Source: Lunularia cruciata (Eukaryota > Streptophyta > Marchantiopsida > Lunulariales > Lunulariaceae). From it: 64,000 bases of DNA. Positions 35,534 to 46,261 of this stretch are shown in pieces. The first letter of the stretch is position 1, and each line of letters begins with the position of its first letter. The notes beneath the pieces were generated by a model, which saw only the letters and a list, made by a program, of their open reading frames with translations, was not told where the DNA came from and searched no databases. The position numbers were made by a program, and so were the translations under genes. Location: the NCBI GenBank assembly GCA_948567375.1, contig OX419762.1, positions 44,559,034 through 44,623,033 of the forward strand. The letters run 5' to 3'.

Positions 35534-37777
35534 TGTGGTACCCACATTTTTGTTTTTTTTCTCATTTTTGAAAAAGAAGTGTACAAATGAAGTTGTATTG
35601 CGCCTGTATGACATCAAAATGTGAAGAATGGTGTCTTTAGGTTGTAACCTGAGGTAAAGTGACTTTGTGTCAAAAGGTGAAGTACTCGGATTGGCCCTGT
35701 CAGCATGGAATCCAAAGCAAGCAGACTTCGGCTCATGGGTGCTCAACCCAAGGCGAGGATAGTGTAGCAACTTTCCTTCAGGGTTGGACATTCAAGAAGG
35801 TATTGCGCACAAAACAGCTGGCCTATGAGCAGGAGGAAATTGATAGTGACAAGAGCATGAAGGAGGTGTGATTTCTCGGTAGAAACTTGAAGTGAAGAAA
35901 GACAGCAGAAGCACGCCATTATAAGATTTGGGCTAGAGACAAAGAGATGACAAGTAATTTTCCATCACCCTTAAGGAGTTGTCTTGTAGGAGATTGTGGG
36001 AAAGGAAGTGTAGTAGAAGATGCACAAGTGTGTCAAAAGGAGAGTTAGTCTGAGAATCAATTGGAAGAGTAGCCGCCAGCCCAGAGTGGCAGAGAGTAAG
36101 ATAGGAGGTAGGAAGAAGAACTCTGAATTTGTAGTGAGAAATCATGCAATTTGGAGATTAGATGTAATTGCTAGAATTGAAGTCTTGAGCAGGCTTTGGA
36201 TCACATTTTTGGCATGGAATTGGAACATTAGCTTTCTAGGTTTCATGACCGAGATCATCGAGAGTAGATGTCTTGATGGACCCGAGGTAGAGAAGAAGAG
36301 AGATTGTGGGAGTTACTTTGTAATCTGGAGGAGAAGATTGTCCAGAAGGAGAAGGAGAAGGAGACTATGAAAGCCAAATTCAAGGCTAAATTGGCAATGT
36401 ACAGAGAAGATTGGTTGGCAGATCAAGAACGTGAGAGAAGAATGAGACTTGAGCCATTGTAAGAGATTGTCACAAAGATGAATGCAATGCTGAGTACAGA
36501 AGCCAACATAAGGATTGAAGAAACAAGGTTGCACGAGTTGAAGTTGTTGGTGCAAGAGTTGAAGTTGTTGGTGCAAGAGACAAGGAGGAGAAATGTGAAG
36601 GATAAAGATTTGAATTCTTTGCTTATTAGTCTCAAAACTTGTGTAGATAGGAAGATATTGGAAGTAGAAGACAATTTCACAATTATATTAGATTTAGTGA
36701 AGTTGGAGATAGAGAAACTTTGGAAGGATGTAAGAGCAAAGCCCAAAGTAGATGAGGTAGGAGTATAGATGTCTTTGGAGTTACCATTGGAGATATTAGA
36801 GAAGAGTGGGTTGGAAGATAGAGATTTAGGCAGATGATCTATGATTGGAAATGTAGAACAAGAAGGAGAAGTGTTAGAATTGGTAGAAGAATTAGTAGTT
36901 GTGGAACCCAAGGATAAAGTAGTGTGTGAAGTTACTTTGAGATTGGAAGTCAAGGAAGAAGTAGATATTGTATCCGAGTAGTTAAAGTTTTGAGATTTGA
37001 AGAAGCAGATATGAAGAGGTGCATTGTCATTTTGGATCTACAAGTAGGAAGTGTTGTTGTAGAATGGTATAGTTGTTAGTAATTGTCGATTGCTTCACTA
37101 TTTAAAGGTGGCATTTGTAGTGATATTTTGTTCAGTGCTCATAATTCTGAGAATAGATAAAGCAAAGTGTTGTTAAGTAGTGCTTGTCGCTTGAGCTTGA
37201 TTTTGGGTATCAACATTATGATTGTGTTTGTGAGTGTGTGAAGAATTTTGAAGTGCAAGTGAGTGTGCTGGTTGGATGTTGGATTTCACAGCCTTGATCT
37301 TCATTTTGTGTGTTTGATCTTGAGTGAAGTGCAATTGGAGCAATGCCTTGACAAATCTGAGAGGAATTGTAGTGTTGGTAGTATTTTGAAATTGTTAGTG
37401 CAATGCAAAGTTGATGTGAACCAATTTTGATTGAGGAACTTGTGCCTTCAGTGGAGGGGTGGAACACAATTTTGAGGCAAAGTTATTTTGCAGTGAAGTG
37501 CCATTTTTGGGAGAGCCCAAATCATGACAATCAAGATTGTTTGGAAAGATTTGATGGAGTTGTGATTATGGGTGACAAATTGTTGTGACAAGACTACAAA
37601 TTAGTGCTTGTTACTTTCTTCTGGGTGTAGTTTCTACCTAAGAGATTAAAGACGCAACCAAGAAGAACTACTTGTTATTTTTTGACTTTGTATTTGACCA
37701 TATCTGAATCATTTCTCTGTGGGAACAAACTTTACTTACTTGATTACCGCAAAAGTGATATTTTCTGGGTTGTCACA
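35534..37777 (+). repeat. Giant Gypsy-3 LTR, copy A (5' LTR position, internally deleted)
   Basis: Starts TGTGGTACCCACATTTTT and ends GGGTTGTCACA, like copies B-G. It is followed at 37785 by an Asp-type primer site, which fixes it as a 5' LTR. It is 2244 bp because about 1.5 kb is missing inside (joint near 36290), removing the acidic part and the first half of the coiled coil of the LTR ORF. Confidence 0.85.
35947..36981 (+). pseudogene. LTR-encoded ORF, copy A
   Basis: Begins MTSNFPSPLRSCLVGDCGKG, then NHAIWRLDVIARIEVLSRLW and FMTEIIESRCLDGPE, then jumps by deletion into the coiled-coil part (MYREDWLADQERERRMRLEP, CVDRKILEVEDN) and ends EEVDIVSE. A 21-bp duplication repeats ELKLLVQ twice (about 36537-36580). 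Stops and frameshifts are present. Function unknown. Confidence 0.6.
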
Positions 37778-37784
37778 TGATTTT

Positions 37785-37802
37785 TGGTACCACTGCCAGG
37801 GA
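37785..37802 (+). promoter_or_regulatory. Gypsy-3 primer binding site (Asp tRNA type, decayed)
   Basis: TGGTACCACTGCCAGGGA, eight bases after LTR A. It resembles the Athila-type site TGGCGCCGTTGCCGGGGA, with most differences being C to T or G to A at former CG pairs. Confidence 0.65.
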
Positions 37803-38270
37803 TACAAATCTTGGAAGTGGAAGAATATAAAGCCAATCTCAAAATTCGGTGTCAAAGTAGTATGAATGTCTGCATTGAGAGAACAACGGGAAGAGAGAGT
37901 TCAAAGATGAACATTGGATCGTGAAGAAGAAGAACATCTGAAGATCCAATCCACTTTGGACAAAACCAAACAAGAGGTGTTGGACTTTCAACTTCTTCAC
38001 AAAGTTCAAGAAGCTTTGCAAGAACTTGAACATAAGAAACACAAAGGCAATGGTACTTCTTGTCCCACTCTTCCAAGAAGAAGAAAGACTCGAGCGGGCA
38101 GACATATTCATTTCAACCCAATACACCGACTCCCCCTAAAGTTGTAAAGGAAGTCAAATTTATCAAGAAGTTTGTTTGGGAAAAGATAGCACAAACACCA
38201 ACAGAAGAAGAGTGTCAACACCTTCCATGCATGATTCCTTGATTGTCTCAAAGGAATTTCAAAGAACACT
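37803..38270 (+). pseudogene. Gypsy-3 short gag-region remnant
   Basis: Lysine- and glutamine-rich text (for example 37914-38147) lies between the primer site and RNase H. Normal gag, protease and RT of 3 kb or more cannot fit, so a large deletion has occurred. Assigned by position only. Confidence 0.35.
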
Positions 38271-38289
38271 TTGAAGGTGTTGAACCTCT

Positions 38290-38850
38290 TGCTTCTACTT
38301 GAGTTGAAGTTGACACAAACAAAGTAGAAGAAGAAGCTTTTCAAGTATTGAAGAAGAAACTGGTTGAAGCACTAGTCATGAGGGCCCCAAATTGGGATGT
38401 CCCTTTTCATGTATATAGGGATACTTCATCCGTGGCAATCGGAGTTGTCTTAAGTCAGAGGGACAAGAAGAAGAAGGACTACCCGGTTTATTTTTCCAGC
38501 CGATAACTTTCAGTTTCTAAAAAGAACTATTCGACGATTGAAAGAGAAGCACTTGGAATGGTGTATGCCTGCAAGAAATTTTGCCACTACTTGCTGGGGT
38601 ACGAGTTTGTCTTCTATGTTGACTATTATGCATTGCAACATTTGGTCAAGCAGGCAGATTTGTCCGAGCAAATTGCAAGATGGATCTTAATGTTACAAGA
38701 ATTCACATATACTATAGAAGTACGGAAGGGGGCTTTGCATTTGAATGCGGACTTCTAGTCCAGGTTAGAAACTCAAGACCAAGATTGGGAAATTGACGAT
38801 CTGTTCCTTGATGAAGAGTTATATCAATTAACAGCAATGTGAAGTACAAG
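38290..38850 (+). pseudogene. Gypsy-3 RNase H, left part of the composite
   Basis: EAFQVLKKKLVEALVMRAPN, FHVYRDTSSVAIGVVLSQRD (first catalytic Asp), YSTIEREALGMVYACKKFCH and LLGYEFVFYVDYYALQHLVK (Asp retained) follow in order, with a stop after YFSSR near 38505 and at 38757. Confidence 0.8.
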
Positions 38851-39756
38851 GTATGCAGTTGAATATCATTATTTGCATACTCTCCATTGTCCTGAAGGGC
38901 TAGATCCGGAGCAGAGTGCAGTCTTTTTGAGGAAAATGGGGCCGTATTAGCTAAAACAAAACATTTTATTCAAGATGGGCGAAGACAAAGGACTTCGGTG
39001 ATGCTTGGAGTCATACAAAGTCGGAGGCGTAATTGAGTCTTTACACTCCAAAGCATCGGGAGGACACTATGCTATGAAGAATACTATAAAGAAGATTCTT
39101 TCCTCGGGATACTGGTGGCCTACGATGTACAAAGACACGCATGCCCATATCCAAAGCTGTGACACTTGTTAGAGAATGGGGAAGCATACGGCTACTTCTC
39201 AATGCATTTGAGACCAATTTTACCCTTGGCCCCATTTGAGAAATGGGGAATTGATTTTGTGGGTCCCATTTAGCTTGTGACCCGAGTCACAAGGAAGAGA
39301 TACATTCTGGTTTGCACTGACTATGCTACCAAGATGGTCGAAGCTGAAGCAACTTGTGAAGATGATGCAGAGACCGTTGCAGAAATTTTCTTTTGAAACA
39401 TCATCTCCCGATATGGATGTCCTCTAGAATTGGTCAGTGACGGAGGGACACATTTTTTGAACTTTGTGATGGAGGCATTAAGAAAATACTTCAATATTAA
39501 ACATTGGAAGACGACTCCTTATAACCCAAAAGCAAATGGCTTAACGGAAAAGGTGAATGGGTTACTTTGCAAAATTCTGAATAAAGTGACTTTCAATTAT
39601 GCCTATGACTGGGATACAAAATTACCAGCCGCATTGTGGGCATATCAAATGATAGAAAAGATCACAACCAAACAAACTCCATACTTCTTGACATACGGCC
39701 TGCATCCCATACTACAAGTTGAATTTGAAATGCCGACATATCAGATTCTTTGCTGA
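38851..39756 (+). pseudogene. Gypsy-3 integrase, left part of the composite
   Basis: Zinc-domain text GGHYAMKNTIKKILSSGYWW and HAHIQSCDTC (39055-39170). Core has ELVSDGGTHFLNFVMEALRK and YNPKANGLTEKVNGLLCKIL, with catalytic Asp and Glu present in these motifs, then LWAYQMIEKITTKQTPYFLT. Stops at 38948, 39171 and 39397. The element breaks at YQILC (39756) and continues as gag-protease sequence of another copy. Confidence 0.8.
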
Positions 39757-39905
39757 TGCCGATGTCCAAGAAAGACCTGCCCGCTATATATCGTATTGAA
39801 CAAGAAGATTGAGGATCTCCTGAGGTTGATGTAGAGTTTGCCGGGTGCATGATCACATCAATACCTACCGATTTGGGTTTTGGTGTGAATGTTATGACCA
39901 AGGAT
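39757..39905 (+). pseudogene. Gypsy-3 gag/protease-region fragment left of LTR B
   Basis: EVDVEFAGCMITSIPTDLGF and NVMTKDTA continue, across LTR B, into NRLGYHTFEPTSRVLKFANQ at 43702. This shows B sits inside an older element copy. Confidence 0.6.
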
Positions 39906-39910
39906 ACTGC

Positions 39911-42900
39911 TGTAGTACACACATTTTTTTTTTCAAATTTTGAAGAAGAAGTGTACAGAGAAGTTGAATTGCACCTGTATGGCCAAAGAAGGCAAAGAAA
40001 AGTGTCCTTGGGATGAAACCCATGTAATGTGACTTTGGGTCATAAGGCAAGGTACTTGGAATTGCCCTATCAACAAACAACCCAAAGTAAGGAGTCTTTG
40101 TCTCGGGAGTGCTCAACCCGAGGCAAAGACAATGTAACAACTTTCCGTTAGGGCGAGACATTCAAGAAAAGAACCATTCAAAAACAGTGGTCATACGCAT
40201 GAAGGACACTTGACAGTGACAAGAGCATGCAGAAGGTGTGATTTCTTGGTAGAAACTCAAATTGAAGAAAGATAGAGAAGGCGCAAATCTTTAAAAATTG
40301 GGCTAAAGACAAAGCGATGACAAGCAATTTTCCATTGCCATTAAGAAGTCATCCTGTAGGAGATTGTGGGAAGGGAAGTAGAGTCCAAGACGCGTTGGTG
40401 TGTTGAGAGGAAATCAAGAGAGTTAATCCGAGAATCAGTAGGAAGAATAGTCCCCAGCCTAGAGTGGAAGAGAGAAAGATGGGAGGTGGGAAGAAGAACT
40501 CTAAATTTGCAGTGAGAAATCATGCAATTTGGAGGTTAGATGTGATCGCAAGAATTGAGGTCTTGAGTAGGCTTCAGATCACATTCTTGACATGGAATTG
40601 GAATTTTAGCTTTCAAGGGTTCATGACTGAGATCATCGAGAGTAAGTGTCTCGATGGCCTTGAGGGAGAAGGGAAGAGAGGAAATCCGGCTTGATAGACA
40701 GAGTCGGATTGGAGGTTAGTACTCGGGAAAGAAGCAAGCGCAGAGCATGGTGCCACATTCTTGGGGAAGGAGGAAGTAGCCAAAGAAACTCAAGAAGTGA
40801 GAGATGCCTTCTCTTTGAAGTGCACAAAGAATGGTTACAAAGTGGATAGCTACAAGGATCCTATCAAGAGAGGGATCGTGAGTGCTCTAATGGCAATCTT
40901 GAAGCCGGAGAGAATGACTATGTGATGAAGCACCAATTGGTGTTCTTCCATAAGATATTTGCAAGAGAGCCAATTAATTGGGCAAAGTGTCTTCATGGGA
41001 GGATGAGACAGATGGTGTGGAATTTGCAGGACAAGTCACCTCCACATTACATTGTTCCATTTGCAGCCCATTTCTATCTAGGGCTAAATTTTCTCAATGC
41101 GGCAGAGCAAAATAAGATGGTATCCCTTTTCCATCCCGACTTAAGAAGAGATGTTGATGCGGAGGAGCAGCAATACATTCTTCAGATTGGGAGCAATGAT
41201 GAGTACTACGCACAGACATGGCAGAGTGTGCAGTTGGAAGTAAGCACTCCAAAGTCAAAGAAGAGGAGTCAACAAGGAGAAGAAGAAGTAGAGAAAGCAA
41301 GACCTCAGAAGGCTAGAAGGGTAAACCCAAGGAAAGAGCTGGTGGTAATTGCATAATCGAAAGAAGAATCGGAAGGAGAAGCCGAGTGCAAGTCCAAACA
41401 TTTGGATACGAAGGAAGAACCCGAGTTCACACTGGAGAGTGGAGATATGAGTAGTGACAATGACGATGAAGTGGAGATGAAATTGGTACCCAAAGAAGAG
41501 GAAGCCAAGATGGAGATGGAGGAGAAAAGTAACTCAAAACTGGAAGACAAAGTTTGAAAGCAAGAGGAGAAAAGAGTTACAATTCAAATAGGATTTTATT
41601 CCTAATGAAATCCAAAGTGTGGAGTGGGGCCGAGTAAGGTAAGAGAAGAAGAGGATGGAAGTTTGGGGAGCAAAGAATCCATACCTATAAGGTGACTACG
41701 GCTTAGAAGATGAGTCTCAAGTGAGGAAGAGGTGAAGAAGGAGATAAGTCCGCAAGCCGAGGTAACTTTGAGTGAAGGAGTAGAGTATTTGCGGGAGGTT
41801 GTACTCCCATTGTTGGTGAAGTTAGAGCACAAGAGGGAGATGCAGTCAAAGTGTCCGGAAGTGAAGACTGTATTGCAAGTGTTAGCTTGATTAGAAGAAG
41901 AGAACTTGGAAGTAAAGAAGAGTATAATCTGAGGTGAGGAGGAACGGGAAATACTATGAGTAGATGTAGTAGTACAAAATCAAGTGATTGAGAACTTGAA
42001 GAGAGAAGCAAGGAATAGAGAGGAACTCATAGAACGGAGTGACATAGCAAGGGAAAGTCAAGTGGTTGAGGTTGAAATCTTGAAGCAACAATTTGCTGAT
42101 TTGAAATTAGAAATTATCCATGCTATGGCAAGAGTAGTAGAGAAAGAGCAAGAGCTTGATAGACTGATGGAGAGTGTAGAAGAGAAGAAGAAACTCTGGC
42201 AAAGAGAGTTGACAGTAAGATATAGAGAGGAAGAAAGGTTGAGAGAGTTACTTCACAATCAGGAGGAGAAGATTGTGCAAAAGGAGATGGAGAAGGAAAT
42301 TGTGAAAGCCAAGTTCAAAGCGGAATTTGCAAGGTACAAAGAAGATTGGCTTGCAGATTGAGAACGAGAGAGAAAAATGAGATGGGAGCCATTGAAGGAG
42401 ATTGTGGTCAAGATGAATGTGATGTTGAGTACAAAGGCCAGTGTGCAAAATGAAGAAATGAGATTGCACAAGTTGAAGTTTTTGGTGCAAGAGAGGATGA
42501 GGAGAAATGCAAAGGATAAGGATTTGAATGCCTTACTCATCAGTCTCAGAACTTGTGTAGATAGAAAGATATTGGAAGTAGAAGACAATATCACAATTAG
42601 ATTAGACTTAGTGAAATTAGAGATAAATAAACTTTGGAAGGATGTAAGAGCAAAACCCAAAGTAGCTAACATAGGAGTGCAGATGTCTTTGGAGTTACCA
42701 TTGGAGACATTAGAGAAGAGTGGGTCAAGAGATGAAGGTTTAGAAGGATTACCACTAGTAGAATTGTAGATCAAGAAGGAGAAATGTTAGAATTGGTAGA
42801 GGAATTAGGAGTTGTGAAACCCGAGGATAGAGTAGTATTGAGTGAAGTTACTTCAAAATCGGGTTTGAAAGCCGAGGAAGAAGTAGACATTGGATCGGAT

Positions 42901-43695
42901 AAGAAATAGATTTGAGATTTGAAGAGGCAAATATGAAGAGGTGCATTGTCATTTCAGATCTGTAGGTAGGAAGAGTTGTTAGGAAATGGTATAGTTGTTA
43001 GAATTGTTATTTGCTTCACTATTTAAGAGTGACATTTAAAGGAAAATGTTGTTTAGTGCTCATTATTTCTGAGAATAGATAAAGCGAAGTGTTGTGAAGT
43101 AGTGCTTGTTGCTTGAGCTTGATTCTGAGTTTCAACGTTGTGCTTGTGCTTGTGAGTGTGTGGAGAAATTCAAAGTGCAAATTAGTATGTTTCTTGGATG
43201 TTGGATTCCGTAGCCTTGATCTTCATTTAGTGTGTTTGATCTTGAGTGAAGTGCAATCGGAGCAATGCCTTGACAAATCTGAGGAATTGTAGTGTAGGTA
43301 GTATTTTGCATTTGTAAGTGCAGCACGGAGTTGATGTGAAGCAATTTTGATCAAGGAAGTTGTGCCTTCAGTGGAGGGGTAGCACACAATTCTGAGGCAA
43401 AGTCATTTTGCAGTGAAGTGCCATTTTTGGGAGAGCATGAATCATCACAGTCAAGATTGTTTGGAAAGATTTTATGGAGTTGTGATTAAGAAGTGTTAAT
43501 TTGTGACAAGACTGCAAGTCAGTGCTTGTTACTCTCTTCTGGGTGTAGTTTCTACCTAAGAGACTAAAGACGCAACCAAGAAGAACTACATTGTGACATT
43601 TGACTTTGTATTTGGCCAATTCTGACCAGTATCTCTACGGGAACAAACTTTACTTACCTGATTACCACAAAAGTGATATTTGCCAGGTTGTCACA
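39911..43695 (+). repeat. Gypsy-3 solo LTR, copy B, 3785 bp
   Basis: Starts TGTAGTACACACATTTTT, ends CCAGGTTGTCACA. It is flanked by a perfect 5-bp target duplication ACTGC (39906-39910 and 43696-43700), inside gypsy coding sequence that resumes on the other side. Full length compared with F and G. Confidence 0.9.
40317..42909 (+). pseudogene. LTR-encoded ORF, copy B
   Basis: The ATG at 40317 opens MTSNFPLPLRSHPVGDCG. The N-terminal domain is recognisable (NHAIWRLDVIARIEVLSRLQ, GATFLGKEEVAKETQEVRDA), then an open stretch 40922-41356 (KHQLVFFHKIFAREPINWAK, PPHYIVPFAAHFYLGLNFLN, FHPDLRRDVDAEEQQYILQI). An acidic segment follows (41365-41540), then the coiled coil 41984-42769 (ERSDIARESQVVEVEILKQQ, LWQRELTVRYREEERLRELL). 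About ten stops or frameshifts break it. Function unknown. Confidence 0.65.
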
Positions 43696-43701
43696 ACTGC
43701 A

Positions 43702-44349
43702 AATAGATTGGGGTATCATACATTTGAACCAACATCCAGAGTATTGAAATTTGCAAACCAAACCAAAAGGCGGCCATTGGGCATGCTGTCAAATATTACC
43801 ACGATCATTGGAGGGGTTCCTTTCAAGTTGAATTACATTGTGTTGCAACCAATGACCAAAATTGGTAACCCATTGTTGATCAGAAAACCTTGGTTGTATA
43901 GTGCCCAAGTTGTGGTGGATTGGCACCAGCAGAAGCTACGGTTCAAGGACATTTTGTCCAAAGACTAGAAGCTGGTGACTATGAGTTGGACAAAGCTTCC
44001 CCATCTCGGGGAAACTAGTTTGTCAGAAGACGAGGACAAATCCGAAGACTCATTGTCTTTGTCTTTTAATGAATCTGAAGACAAAGTCCAAGTCAATTAC
44101 TTGGAATGCTACGAGGTGGATGTCAAAGACAAAGATCCATATGACCTCGCCCCGGGTGAACCTGACTTGGAGGAAGGGGGTTTGATGGCAGCTCACTTTA
44201 GATTAAGCCGAGTAAGCCACATTGAAGGAGTCATCAATCTCGATGACTGTCAAGATGTTGTCTTGATTGAAGGGAAAATGTTGAAAATGTTGAAGATACT
44301 CACTTTGGAGGAGTTGGTAGGATACACTGCCCTGTTTATAGAATTCTAG
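43702..44349 (+). pseudogene. Gypsy-3 protease region, right part of the composite
   Basis: TSRVLKFANQTKRRPLGMLS, IIGGVPFKLNYIVLQPMTKI and PLLIRKPWLYSAQVVVDWHQ correspond to the C-terminal half of gypsy proteases. A stop at 43966-43968 is followed by an acidic linker (43975-44349: LSEDEDKSEDSLSLSFNESE) leading to RT. Confidence 0.7.
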
Positions 44350-45180
44350 GATGTATTTGCCTGGTCTATTGATCAGATGCCAGGTATTCCACAAGAATTT
44401 GGAGAACACCGGATTGATCTAGTTGAAGGTGCAATTCCAGTTTGGCAGTGAGAATACCGTCTGAACCTGAAGTACTCTCTCTTGGTGAAAGACAAAATTG
44501 ACAAGTACTTAGGGGCTGGAATAATCTTTCCTATCTTAAGCAGTGAGTGGATCTCTCCCATTGTCATTGTCCCAAAGAGGAAAACAGGGAAGATTCGAGT
44601 GTGCCAAGATTTCCGCAAGTTCAATGCCGTCACAAGGACAAGGAAGGATCATCATCCCTTGCCTTTTATTGATACAATTTTGGACCAAGTAGCTGGTCAC
44701 CCTTGTTATAGTTTTCTTGATGGATTTTCAGGATACAATCAAGAGTCCATCCAAGAAGAGTACAAGGATAAGACCACATTCAAGACTGATTGGGGCACTT
44801 TTGCTTACAATCAAATGCCCTTTGGGTTGTGTAATGCTCCTGCTACTTTCCAGCCGATGATGAATTCAATCTTCAATTTCTTGCGATTTCTTGCGTAAAT
44901 TTGGGGAATTGTTCATTGATGATTTTTGTGTGTTTGGGCAAAGAGATGTACATTTGGATTACCTTTGCCAAACTTTTGAAAGGTGTTGTTTTGCCGGTTT
45001 GTCATTACACCCGGAGAAATGCTTCTTTGCAATGAAGGAGTGAATTCTTCTAAGGTATTGGGTGTCAAGCCAAGGTATTGAAGTTGATATCGAGAAGGTC
45101 AAAGTAATCTTAGCTTTGGAATCCCCAAAGAACATCCAGGAGCTGAGAGCCTTCATGGGACATGTCGGATACTACAGATG
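44350..45180 (+). pseudogene. Gypsy-3 reverse transcriptase, Athila/Tat-like
   Basis: DVFAWSIDQMPGIP, SEWISPIVIVPKRKTGKIRV, CQDFRKFNAVTR, CYSFLDGFSGYNQ, GTFAYNQMPFGLCNAPATFQ and the catalytic box FIDDFCVFGQ appear in order. FLDGFSGYNQ and the GTFAY..MPFGLCNAPATFQ wording are typical of Athila/Tat-group gypsy RTs. Disrupted by stops at 44349, 44450, 44896 and 45041. At 45176 it joins directly to integrase: the rest of RT and all RNase H are deleted. Confidence 0.8.
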
Positions 45181-46245
45181 CTTGAAGAAGATTCTTTCTT
45201 TGGAGTACTGGTGGCCTACGATGTACAAAGACACACATGCCCATCTCCAAAGCTGTGATGCTTGTTAGAGAACGTGGAAGCCGATGGCTACTTCTCAATG
45301 GCCTTTGAGACCAATTTTACCCTTGGCTCCATTTGAGAAATGGGGAATTGATTTTGTGGGTCCCATTCAACCAGTGACCCAAGTCACAAAGAAGAGATAC
45401 ATTTTGGTTTGCATTGACTATGCTACCAAGATGGTCAAAGCTGAAGCAACTTGCAAAGATGATGCAGAGACCGTTGCGGAATTTTTCTTTTGAAACATCA
45501 TCTCCCAATATGGATGTCCTTTGGAATCGGTTAGTGATAGAGGGACACATTTTTTGAACCTGTGATGGAAGCATTAACAAAATACTTCCAGATTAAACAT
45601 TAGAAGACAAATCCTTATAACCCAAAAGCAAATAGCTTAACAAAAAAGGCAAATGAGTTACTTTGCAAAATTTTGAATAAGGTGAATGTCAATTATGCCT
45701 ATAACTGGGATACAAAATTACCAGCCACGTCGTTGGCATATCAAACAACAAAAAAGATCACAACCAAACAAACTCCATCTTTCTTGACATATGGCTTGCA
45801 TCCCATACTACATGTTGAATTTGAAGTACCTACATATTGGATTCTTTGTGAAGAACAATTGTCTGAGGAAGAAAGCCAAGATTTTTGGATCCATCAATTG
45901 ATGTAGTTAGAAGAGAAAAGAGAAAATGCAATGCAAACCACAAAAGAAGTACAAGAGCAAAGGAAAGTGAGGCACAATAAGCACATCAAGCCTATTACTG
46001 TTTGCAAAGGAGATTTGGTTTTGTTATACGACAATCGCCGAATATTTTTTCTAGGCAAGCTGCATTTGAGATGGATGGGGCCTTATTGAGTTCTTCATCT
46101 TTATGAAAATGGGTCCATGTAACTTGCAGACCTAGAGTGCAATCCTTTTCCACTCGAGTAAACAGGTGGAGAGTTTGGAGATATTGGACCATAGACTCGG
46201 AAGTCTCTAAGACACCCAAAGTCTATGTTCATGGGGATGGTCACA
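45177..46245 (+). pseudogene. Gypsy-3 integrase, right part of the composite
   Basis: LKKILSLEYWWPTMYKDTHA and HLQSCDAC (zinc domain end), FEKWGIDFVGPIQPVTQVTK (first Asp), ISQYGCPLESVSDRGTHFLN (second Asp), then degraded core and C-terminal text (LVLLYDNRRIFFLGKLHLRW) to VSKTPKVYVHGDG near 46240. It is closely similar to the left integrase at 39055-39756. Confidence 0.8.
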
Positions 46246-46250
46246 TTTGA

Positions 46251-46259
46251 AGGAGGGGG
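46251..46259 (+). promoter_or_regulatory. Gypsy-3 polypurine tract
   Basis: AGGAGGGGG, two bases before the TG start of LTR C; the position expected for plus-strand priming. Confidence 0.75.
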
Positions 46260-46261
46260 TA

